Source: JAKEHA01 sp035687255
Lineage (GTDB): Bacteria; Krumholzibacteriota; Krumholzibacteriia; WVZY01; JAKEHA01
Assembly: GCA_035687255.1 (NCBI GenBank)
Contig: DASRYI010000025.1
Location: forward strand, 1 to 6,934
Length of the DNA: 6,934 bases
Direction: 5' to 3'
In this document: piece after piece, positions 1 through 5,580 of the stretch
How the letters are laid out: every line of letters begins with the position of its first letter
Numbering within the stretch: the stretch's first letter is position 1
Made by a program: the position numbers and the translations under genes
The notes under the pieces: generated by a model
Databases searched by the model: none
The model's input: the letters and a program-made list of their open reading frames with translations, nothing else
Told to the model about the DNA's origin: nothing

Positions 1-1227
1 GTGCTGGCGCAGAACAGCGGGCACGTCGCTTCCGAAGAATCCACCACTCCGATCTTCGGCGGCAACCTGTCCAACCAGCCCATGACAATCGACGTCCAGG
101 GCGCCGATATCAAGACGGTGCTCCGGTCCATCTCCGAGTTCTCCGGTGTGAACATCGTCGCGGGTCCCGAAGTGGAGGGCCCGGTGGTGATCCACCTCAA
201 GAACGTTCCCTGGAAAGAGGCGCTGGATACCATCCTCAAGAGCCAGGGATACGACTGGCGCGACGACTACGGCATCATCCGTGTCGCTCCGACCGAGCAG
301 CTGCAGAACGACGAGGTCAAGGCTGTGACCGTCGAGCGCAAGAAGGAAGAGATGCAGCCCCTGGTCAGCGATGTCGTCAAACTCGACTTCCTGAATGCCG
401 TCGAGGTCAAGACGGCCATGAACAAGATGACGACGGCTCGCGGTAACGTGGAAGCCGAGCAGGGCACCAACACGGTCATCGTCACCGACGTTCCGACGCG
501 CACTCAGCGCATCGTCGAAATGATCAAGCAGATGGACAAGCGTCTGTCGCAGGTCGAGATCGTGGCGAAAATGGTGGATGTCGACCACGAGGCGACGCGC
601 GAGCTGGGTGTGAACTGGGCCGCGATGAACCTCAACTTCGGCAACAAGGCCGTGGGTGACGTGGTCACGGGCCAGACCGCGGCGGCGCCCTTCGGAACCA
701 TGCGCGTGGGAACCGTGCAGTCGTGGGGCGATCTGAACGCGGTCCTCGAGGCCATGGAGAAGGACAACAAGGCCAACATCATCTCGAATCCGCACGTGAC
801 AACGGCGGACAACCAGGAAGCCCGCATCATGGTGGGTAAGGAGATTCCCCTCATCGTCAGCGACGAGGCCGGCAATCCCATCACCGAGCTCAAGAAGATC
901 GGTGTCATCCTGCGCTGCACGCCGCACGTCAACTCGGACCAGACCATCACCATGGATCTGCATCCCGAGCTCTCGGATCTCTCCGAGCAGGCGACCGTAC
1001 AGGGCGGCGTGATCATCACGCTGCAGGAAGCGGATACGCGTGTGGTGGTTCGCGACGGCGAAACGGCGGTCATCGGCGGTCTGATCAGCGAATCGGATCT
1101 CCTGTACCGCAATGGCGTGCCGGTTCTCAAGGACATGCCTCTGCTGGGTCCGCTGTTCCGTTTCGAGAGCAAGACGAAGAAGAAGCGCGAGCTGATCATC
1201 TTCGTGACGCCGAAACAGGTCGGCTGA
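1..1227 (+). CDS. pilQ: Type IV pilus secretin PilQ, 3' part (N-terminus outside the window)
   Basis: Outer-membrane secretin that forms the ring-shaped pore for the type IV pilus. The 408 visible residues contain an N0/STN domain (about 29-97, with QGADIKTVLRSISEFSGVNI), an N1 secretin_N domain (about 124-184, ending IVEMIKQMDKR) and the C-terminal secretin domain (about 240-406). The secretin hallmarks are present: ANIISNPHVTTADNQEA at 258-274, VGKEIP at 278-283, and GETAVIGGLI followed by VPVLKDMPLLGPLFR at 353-387. Having only one N1-type domain favours PilQ over a GspD with its N0-N3 series, and the downstream minor pilins agree. The frame is open from base 1. Although base 1 begins a GTG codon, there is no signal peptide, and family members are usually longer, with N-terminal AMIN domains. 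I therefore read the gene as truncated by the window, with its true start upstream. The stop is TGA at 1225-1227 and a terminator follows 24 bases later. Confidence 0.93.
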   Translation: MLAQNSGHVASEESTTPIFGGNLSNQPMTIDVQGADIKTVLRSISEFSGVNIVAGPEVEGPVVIHLKNVPWKEALDTILKSQGYDWRDDYGIIRVAPTEQLQNDEVKAVTVERKKEEMQPLVSDVVKLDFLNAVEVKTAMNKMTTARGNVEAEQGTNTVIVTDVPTRTQRIVEMIKQMDKRLSQVEIVAKMVDVDHEATRELGVNWAAMNLNFGNKAVGDVVTGQTAAAPFGTMRVGTVQSWGDLNAVLEAMEKDNKANIISNPHVTTADNQEARIMVGKEIPLIVSDEAGNPITELKKIGVILRCTPHVNSDQTITMDLHPELSDLSEQATVQGGVIITLQEADTRVVVRDGETAVIGGLISESDLLYRNGVPVLKDMPLLGPLFRFESKTKKKRELIIFVTPKQVG

Positions 1228-1250
1228 TACAACGCGGCAACCTCTGCCGG

Positions 1251-1284
1251 AGGGGCGACGGAGCGGAACGGCTCCGTCGCCCTT
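1251..1284 (+). terminator. Hairpin terminator after pilQ
   Basis: A perfect 12-bp inverted repeat pairs 1253-1264 (GGGCGACGGAGC) with 1271-1282 around a 6-base loop. One G-U and one A-U pair extend it to 14 bp. It starts 24 bases after the pilQ stop and is followed by TTCGCGTTT, a weak rather than canonical U-tract. Stem strength and position support an intrinsic terminator or 3'-end stabiliser that separates pilQ from the minor-pilin operon. The poor U-tract leaves termination efficiency uncertain. Confidence 0.75.
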
Positions 1285-1510
1285 CGCGTTTCCGGGGCGT
1301 CGCCGGATGCGGGCAGAATCGTCCCTCACCGTGCCGTTTGCGCCACGTCCCCGGCGCGAATGCGGTTGCGGATGCTGCGGAAACACATGACGGCTCCCTC
1401 GAGCCGTCGGCGTGACTGATTGCAACACAAGCGGTAAGCGGCGTGCGGGGAAGCATCGGGAAGCATGGGGACGGCGTGCGCAGGCCGGACGCGGACGGGG
1501 TGGTGCGCGA
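1285..1510. other. Non-coding intergenic stretch, mostly unexplained
   Basis: I see no credible gene here. Short open frames on both strands lack homology, a convincing ribosome binding site and pilin features. Two items stand out. A GC-rich 8-bp hairpin lies at 1389-1408 (GACGGCTC, 4-base loop, GAGCCGTC) with no U-tract. A tandem 10-bp direct repeat lies at 1448-1467 (GGGAAGCATC then GGGAAGCATG). The 9-mer CGGCGTGCG also occurs at 1439-1447 and 1472-1480, flanking that repeat 33 bp apart. The stretch is probably distal regulatory DNA or spacer. Confidence 0.5.
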
Positions 1511-1515
1511 TGCAC

Positions 1516-1570
1516 CCGGGCCCGGCGAGACCGCCCGGGTTAACCCGGTTCGCGGGCAACGGTTGCCGCG
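1516..1570. promoter_or_regulatory. Cluster of three dyads, candidate enhancer sites for a sigma-54 activator
   Basis: Three palindromic elements lie upstream of the sigma-54 promoter. CCGGGCCCGG (1516-1525) and CCGGGTTAACCCGG (1535-1548) are both perfect. GGCAACGGTTGCC (1555-1567) is perfect about a central base and extends as CGC/GCG to 1551-1570 with one bulged base. Their centres (about 1520.5, 1541.5 and 1561) are about 20-21 bp apart, two helical turns, and fall near -110, -90 and -70 from the predicted start site. NtrC-type activators, including the pilin regulator PilR, usually bind dyads in this range. The assignment is inference, since GC-rich DNA gives some palindromes by chance and the three cores are not identical. 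Confidence 0.45.
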
Positions 1571-1604
1571 CCTGCCGGAGACATTTGCACGTGTAACGCA
1601 CAGT

Positions 1605-1620
1605 TGGCACCGTGGTTGCA
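1605..1620 (+). promoter_or_regulatory. Sigma-54 (RpoN) -24/-12 promoter of the minor-pilin operon
   Basis: The 16-mer TGGCACCGTGGTTGCA matches the sigma-54 consensus TGGCACG-N4-TTGCA at every defined position except one (C instead of G at the seventh). GG (1606-1607) and GC (1618-1619) have the exact 12-base offset this sigma factor requires. With C1619 as -12, transcription would start near G1631, leaving a 48-base leader before the fimU ATG. Sigma-54 with an enhancer-binding activator such as PilR drives pilin genes in Pseudomonas, Myxococcus and Geobacter, so the context fits. It predicts activator-dependent expression of the whole operon. Confidence 0.82.
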
Positions 1621-1678
1621 CGCTCATATCGGATTCTGGCACCCCGAAACAACCGGAATCGACGGAGGATTTGCGAAC

Positions 1679-2176
1679 ATGAAGACATGGCAGCGTGCAC
1701 GCGGCCGCGTGCGCGGCTTCACCCTGACGGAATTGATGATCGTCATATCGATCATGGGCGTTCTGCTGGCAATCACGACGCCGGCTCTGTCGCGTTTTGC
1801 GGCCAACTGGCGCCTCAACGGCGCCACATCGGACATGGCGATGGTGATCCGTTCGGCGCGCAGCACGGCCGTCAACAAGGACATCAGTGTGGTCTTCATC
1901 TTCGACCAGGACGCCGGCAGCTACTACTACTTCGAAGATCTCAACGGCGACGGGTCGGCCGACGCGGGCGAGCGCACGTCGGGCGTTCAGGAACTGCCCG
2001 CCGGCGTAACCATCGAGGACTACACGGTGCCGCAGTCATCGCTGACGTTCAGCAACAAGGGAAGCACGCAGGACGGCGGCACGATCGTGATGCGGGGCAA
2101 GGGCGACCGCGAGGTTCAGATCCGGGTATTCAGCGGCACGGGCAACGTCTCGGTGGAGAATGTCCCCCAGACGTGA
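1679..2176 (+). CDS. fimU: Minor type IV prepilin, GspH/FimT family (FimU-like)
   Basis: A 165-residue prepilin of the tip-priming minor pilin complex. The 13-residue basic leader ends at G13, so prepilin peptidase should cut G13/F14. The mature protein begins FTLTELMIV with Glu at +5 and a hydrophobic helix to about residue 36. Residues 48-66 (GATSDMAMVIRSARSTAVN) followed by VVFIFDQDAG are typical of the GspH domain. The ATG at 1679 is chosen because GGAGGA (1664-1669) lies 9 bases upstream and the leader has the right length. An in-frame TTG at 1604 overlaps the promoter and lies upstream of the predicted start site. An unusual feature is a complete EF-hand-type loop at 87-98 (D87, N89, D91, S93, D95, E98), likely calcium-binding. 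First gene of the operon, 22 bases before pilV. FimU rather than FimT is chosen from gene order. Confidence 0.88.
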   Translation: MKTWQRARGRVRGFTLTELMIVISIMGVLLAITTPALSRFAANWRLNGATSDMAMVIRSARSTAVNKDISVVFIFDQDAGSYYYFEDLNGDGSADAGERTSGVQELPAGVTIEDYTVPQSSLTFSNKGSTQDGGTIVMRGKGDREVQIRVFSGTGNVSVENVPQT

Positions 2177-2198
2177 GTCAGACAGGAGCACGGTGACA

Positions 2199-2585
2199 AT
2201 GAACTGGCGAAACCAACAGGGCGTGGGCCTGGTCGAAATCATGGTCGCGCTGCTGATTTTTGGAATCGGTGTGGTGGCGGCGGTGCGCATGCTGCCGCAG
2301 AGCAGTGTCAAGACGACGCACAGCCGTAACAAGACGACCGCGGTCAATATCGCACAGGAAAAAATGGAAGAACTGATGGCGGACGGATTCAAGGACGCCG
2401 ATCTCGATCCAGGCGTTCATGACGACCCCCTGAATCCCATCAGCGGACACTTCAACCGGTCGTGGACCATCACGGACAGCACGCCGGTGGATGGAATGAA
2501 GTTGATATCAGTGACAGTGACGTTCCCGACAGCCGGCGCAGACAGCGCCGCGACCTTGCGCACCTACAAATCGTCGAGGCAGTAA
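2199..2585 (+). CDS. pilV: Minor type IV prepilin PilV (GspI-like)
   Basis: A 128-residue prepilin with a short leader (MNWRNQQG) cut at G8/V9. The mature N-terminus VGLVEIMVALLIFGIGVVAA has Glu at +5 and is characteristic of PilV/GspI proteins. The conserved IAQEKMEELMADGF (51-64) and the closing beta strands around SWTITDSTPVDGMKLISVTVTF (88-109) also fit. In the pilus this protein is part of the minor pilin core that primes assembly. The start is uncertain by two codons: AGGAG (2184-2188) is 10 bases before ATG 2199 but only 4 bases before an in-frame GTG at 2193. ATG is preferred. Unlike its neighbours it has no canonical EF-hand loop. Its TAA stop is 2 bases before the pilW ATG, which implies translational coupling. 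Confidence 0.88.
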   Translation: MNWRNQQGVGLVEIMVALLIFGIGVVAAVRMLPQSSVKTTHSRNKTTAVNIAQEKMEELMADGFKDADLDPGVHDDPLNPISGHFNRSWTITDSTPVDGMKLISVTVTFPTAGADSAATLRTYKSSRQ

Positions 2586-2587
2586 CT

Positions 2588-5554
2588 ATGAAACGGATTC
2601 ACGAACACCGGGGCTTTACGCTGGTAGAAATCGCGATCGGTATCGCGCTGCTGGGCCTGGTCCTGCTGGCGTTCGCCGGCATGACCAACGTCATCCAGAA
2701 GAGCGCGGGCAAGACGCGCCAGTACACCGACGCGCAGCAGAACGCGCGCGCGGCGCTGGACCTGATGACGTCACAGCTGCGCGCCGCGGGATCGGATGTC
2801 GCCGCCTACGAAGGCCAGGGGACGATCGTATTCGCGGGTCCCGAACAGGTGGCGTTCAATGCCGATATCGACGCCGGCAAGGTGATCAACGGCGAGCAGC
2901 CCATGACCGCCATCGACCACAGCAAGGCGAACAACACGGTGCCGCCGTCGGGAACCGCCATCTACGCGCCCACCAAGACCTACAACTCCGGCGCCGAGAC
3001 CATCGTGTTCACGCTGGACTCGGACGGGAGCGGCGTGGTTGACGCGGCCGACCAGGGTGATGACGACGTCGAGCAGGGACACAACACGCATCTCTACCTG
3101 CTGAAGGAAGACCGCTATGGCGCCGTGGCGGGCGCAAACGAGGAGCGTTCCTCGGATGTGGCGCTGGTGCGCGGCCCCGTGCCCTACGACAACGGTGACA
3201 ATCCGCCGCCGCTGTTCGAGTACTTCTACGACGATGACAACGACCTCACCACGCCTGACGTGCTGTGGGGCGACACCGACGGCAACGGTGTGCTGAACTC
3301 GGCCGAGATCGACAACCTGACCGACATGCCGGCTGACAAGCTGGGTGCCATCCGCCTGATCAAGATCAACGTCGTGGCCGAGGGAACCTCGATAACCAAC
3401 AAGGACAACCAGGGATTCGCGCGTGTGGTCATGAGCTCGCGGGTATACATCCGCAACGCGGACAGCCACGACACCGCACAGATCTACGGCCAGGTGTTCT
3501 ACGACGCCAACAACAACCAGAAGATGGACAGCGGAGAAAGCGGTATTCCCAACGTGGTCGTCTCCGTATCCCCGCTGGGGCGCAAGACCAAGACCGACTC
3601 GTTCGGCAAGTACAACATCCCGGTCAACGGCGGCACCTACACGGTCGTCGAGACCGACCGCAGCGGGTATTCATCCACGACGTCCAACTCGGTGAACGTA
3701 ACGGTCGCGGACGGCGAGTTGAAGAACGTCGACTTCGGTGACCGCAGCGGCAGCAAGTCGGGAAATATCGTGGGAACGGTGTGGGACGACGTGAACAAGA
3801 ACGCGGTCAATGACGGAGAGCAGGGTATTCCGGACGTCGTGATACAGCTCAGCAACGGGATGGCGGGGAAGACCAACGCCAACGGCTACTACCGCATCAC
3901 CGCGCCGGTGGGCAGTTACACCGTCTCGGAAACCGATCCGACGGGTTATTCCTCCACGACGGCGAACAATTTCGCAGCCACCCTGGTGAACGACGGCGAC
4001 AGCGTGGTCGTGAACTTCGGCGACGCGGTGGGCGGCAACCAGGGCACGCTGCAGGGCTACGTCTACATCGACAGTGACCAGAACGGCGTCAAGGGTGGTG
4101 GCGAGGCGGGAATCAGCGGGGTCACGCTCACACTTTCCAACGGTGCGACAGCGACCACCGACAACGCGGGCTTCTATCAGTTCTCGCTGGATCCGGGAAA
4201 GTACGACATGTACGAACTGGATCTGGACGGTTACACGTCGACGACGCCCAACATCATCTACAACATTGCCATCGACACCGGCAAGACGGTTGCCCAGGAT
4301 TTCGGTGACATTCTGTTGAAGGACATTTCCTTCGTGGAAATCGCCGTGGGCAATACCGATCGTCCGCTGTCACTGGCCGTGGGCGACATGAAGGAAGACG
4401 GCAACAACGATCCTGACATTGTTCTGGGCACACCCACGTCCAAGAGTGCCAACCTGTTCTTCTATCTGAACAATTATGTGGATTCGTCGACCCCGCTGGG
4501 GAGCCTGTTCAACAAGATCCCCTCATACAGCCACAAGGCCGTGACCGACGTGAATGCGGTGCGCTGGATGGACCGCAACGCCGACGGCTATCTGGACGTC
4601 GTGAGCGGGCAGGAGATATTCACCGGCAATAACGTGCTGGAGTGGTACAACAATCCGAAGTTCCACGATGTGGGCAATGCTCCGGACCAGACGATCACCT
4701 CGGGTTCGTCGGCGTCGGCCACACGCCTGCGCCTGGCCGATGTCAACGGCGACGGCCTGCGCGACCTGATCATCGGGCACAAGTCGCAACTGGCGCCGTT
4801 TGCGGGCGGCTTCGAGGTGGAGGTGCAGCTGGCACCCGGTTCCTTCGTGTCGCAGCAGGTGGTGACCACCAACGGCAAGGGAACCACCCTGGGTGTGGTG
4901 TCGGGGTTGGCCGTGGGCGACCTGGATGGCGACGGCGACCAGGACCTGGTGGTTGCATCCAACGACGGCCCCTACTGGGGTCACGTGGACATCTTCCTCA
5001 ATGACGGTGACGGCAACTACACGTGGCAGAAACGCCTGCTGGCCAAGGCGGGCGTCAACGACGTGGCGGTGGCCGACATGTACAACGACGGCTATGGCCT
5101 GCCCGACATCCTGGTGGGGATTTCGGAAGCCCAGAACGTCGGCGGTGTGCAGGTGTGGCTCAACAAGGGCGGGGTCTACGGTGTGGACGACAACTCGGGC
5201 TACACCTACGAGGCCGACACGGACGCGAAGGTACCCGATCACTACTACAAGGTGGGCGGCGAAGCCCTGGCGGTGGCTGCGGCGCACCTGGATGCCGACA
5301 TCTATCCCGACATCATCATCGGAACGCGCAGCTCGCTCTTCTATACCGGTGACCTGTTCGTGATACAGGAAGCGGGTACCAAGAACGAGAAGATGTCCAA
5401 CGTCAAGGTGAACGTGGCCGGCGAAGTGGTCACGATCGAGGTGGCGGACATGAACAAGGATGGCTACAAGGACGTCGTCGTCACCACGCGCACGTCGGCC
5501 AACGCCGGCAAACTCGCCATCTACTTCCTCAACAATCTTGCCGTGGTTCCCTGA
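2588..5554 (+). CDS. pilW: Giant PilW minor pilin fused to SdrD_B-like stalk and seven-repeat FG-GAP propeller
   Basis: A 988-residue protein, far larger than ordinary PilW. Its layout is as follows. (1) Prepilin leader MKRIHEHRG cut at G9/F10, then FTLVE with Glu +5 and a membrane helix (10-33). (2) A PilW body to about 293, with ARAALDLMTSQLRAAG at 53-68 and the closing strand SSRVYIRN at 283-290. (3) Three SdrD_B-like domains at about 298-385, 393-480 and 487-575. (4) Seven FG-GAP/VCBS-like repeats at 584-988, predicted as one beta-propeller. EF-hand-type loops also occur in the PilW body at 144-155 and 229-240 (D229, D231, N233, V235, N237, E240). ATG 2588 is chosen because it gives the correct leader; GAGG (2576-2579) lies 8 bases upstream, and longer in-frame starts lie inside pilV. 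The role is inferred to be a tip pilin carrying its own adhesive, calcium-binding head, comparable to PilY1 in function. No frameshift or stop interrupts the fusion. Confidence 0.9.
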   Translation: MKRIHEHRGFTLVEIAIGIALLGLVLLAFAGMTNVIQKSAGKTRQYTDAQQNARAALDLMTSQLRAAGSDVAAYEGQGTIVFAGPEQVAFNADIDAGKVINGEQPMTAIDHSKANNTVPPSGTAIYAPTKTYNSGAETIVFTLDSDGSGVVDAADQGDDDVEQGHNTHLYLLKEDRYGAVAGANEERSSDVALVRGPVPYDNGDNPPPLFEYFYDDDNDLTTPDVLWGDTDGNGVLNSAEIDNLTDMPADKLGAIRLIKINVVAEGTSITNKDNQGFARVVMSSRVYIRNADSHDTAQIYGQVFYDANNNQKMDSGESGIPNVVVSVSPLGRKTKTDSFGKYNIPVNGGTYTVVETDRSGYSSTTSNSVNVTVADGELKNVDFGDRSGSKSGNIVGTVWDDVNKNAVNDGEQGIPDVVIQLSNGMAGKTNANGYYRITAPVGSYTVSETDPTGYSSTTANNFAATLVNDGDSVVVNFGDAVGGNQGTLQGYVYIDSDQNGVKGGGEAGISGVTLTLSNGATATTDNAGFYQFSLDPGKYDMYELDLDGYTSTTPNIIYNIAIDTGKTVAQDFGDILLKDISFVEIAVGNTDRPLSLAVGDMKEDGNNDPDIVLGTPTSKSANLFFYLNNYVDSSTPLGSLFNKIPSYSHKAVTDVNAVRWMDRNADGYLDVVSGQEIFTGNNVLEWYNNPKFHDVGNAPDQTITSGSSASATRLRLADVNGDGLRDLIIGHKSQLAPFAGGFEVEVQLAPGSFVSQQVVTTNGKGTTLGVVSGLAVGDLDGDGDQDLVVASNDGPYWGHVDIFLNDGDGNYTWQKRLLAKAGVNDVAVADMYNDGYGLPDILVGISEAQNVGGVQVWLNKGGVYGVDDNSGYTYEADTDAKVPDHYYKVGGEALAVAAAHLDADIYPDIIIGTRSSLFYTGDLFVIQEAGTKNEKMSNVKVNVAGEVVTIEVADMNKDGYKDVVVTTRTSANAGKLAIYFLNNLAVVP
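3479..4312 (+). repeat. Three tandem SdrD_B-like domains inside PilW
   Basis: Residues 298-575 of PilW contain three homologous units spaced 95 and 94 residues apart. Each starts with a hydrophobic strand and a Ca-loop (DANNNQKMDSGE at 306-317; DVNKNAVNDGE at 401-411; DSDQNGVKGGGE at 495-506). Each continues with G-I-P/S-x-V and a GY[ST]STTxN motif (360-367, 453-460, 548-555), and ends in FGD (383-385, 477-479, 572-574). This matches the SdrD_B/CnaB-type fold of Ig-like stalk modules in surface adhesins. The second Ca-loop is one residue short and the third has Gly at loop position 9, so calcium affinity may differ between modules. Confidence 0.85.
4337..5551 (+). repeat. Seven FG-GAP/VCBS-type repeats, predicted seven-bladed beta-propeller
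   Basis: Residues 584-988 of PilW hold seven copies of the pattern hydrophobic-x-D-x-[N/D]-x-D-G-x-x-D-[LIV]-[LIV]-x-G. They are LAVGDMKEDGNNDPDIVLG (596), VRWMDRNADGYLDVVSG (658), LRLADVNGDGLRDLIIG (714), LAVGDLDGDGDQDLVVA (774), VAVADMYNDGYGLPDILVG (826), VAAAHLDADIYPDIIIG (896) and IEVADMNKDGYKDVVV (950). Spacing is 52-70 residues. Seven is the blade number of integrin-alpha-type propellers, which bind calcium through these loops. Copies 1 and 5 have two extra residues in the loop. Copy 6 is degenerate (His for the first Asp, Ile for Gly). Confidence 0.87.
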
Positions 5555-5580
5555 GCGGGTAACGAGGAGAAAGGCACGCT

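Noticed and set aside
1..3. GTG at base 1 as the true pilQ start
   Set aside because: No ribosome site can be seen, there is no signal peptide for an outer-membrane protein, and the N-terminal region expected of PilQ is missing. The window edge cutting the gene is the simpler explanation.
1389..1408. 8-bp GC-rich hairpin as a second terminator or a small RNA
   Set aside because: There is no U-tract, no identifiable promoter in front of it, and no match to an RNA family I recognise. The terminator at 1251-1284 already serves pilQ.
1443..1682. Short open frame upstream of fimU as a small gene
   Set aside because: It runs through the dyads and the sigma-54 promoter, has no good ribosome site and its product has no recognisable features.
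2394..2426. Asp-rich stretch of PilV (residues 66-76) as an EF-hand loop
   Set aside because: The spacing does not provide the position 9 and 12 ligands, and Pro-Gly interrupts it.
2771..3469. Antisense open frame (232 codons) opposite the PilW body
   Set aside because: It mirrors the codon bias of the sense gene, which has clear pilin features over the same stretch.
4523..5287. Long antisense open frame (254 codons) opposite the propeller
   Set aside because: Long antisense frames are expected opposite GC-rich genes with repeated motifs. Its product is His/Val-rich and low in information, and it lacks a start context.
3479..5551. DNA-level tandem repeats or recombination-driven repeat expansion in pilW
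   Set aside because: The repeats are clear in protein but diverged in nucleotide sequence, so they look old and show no recent duplication.
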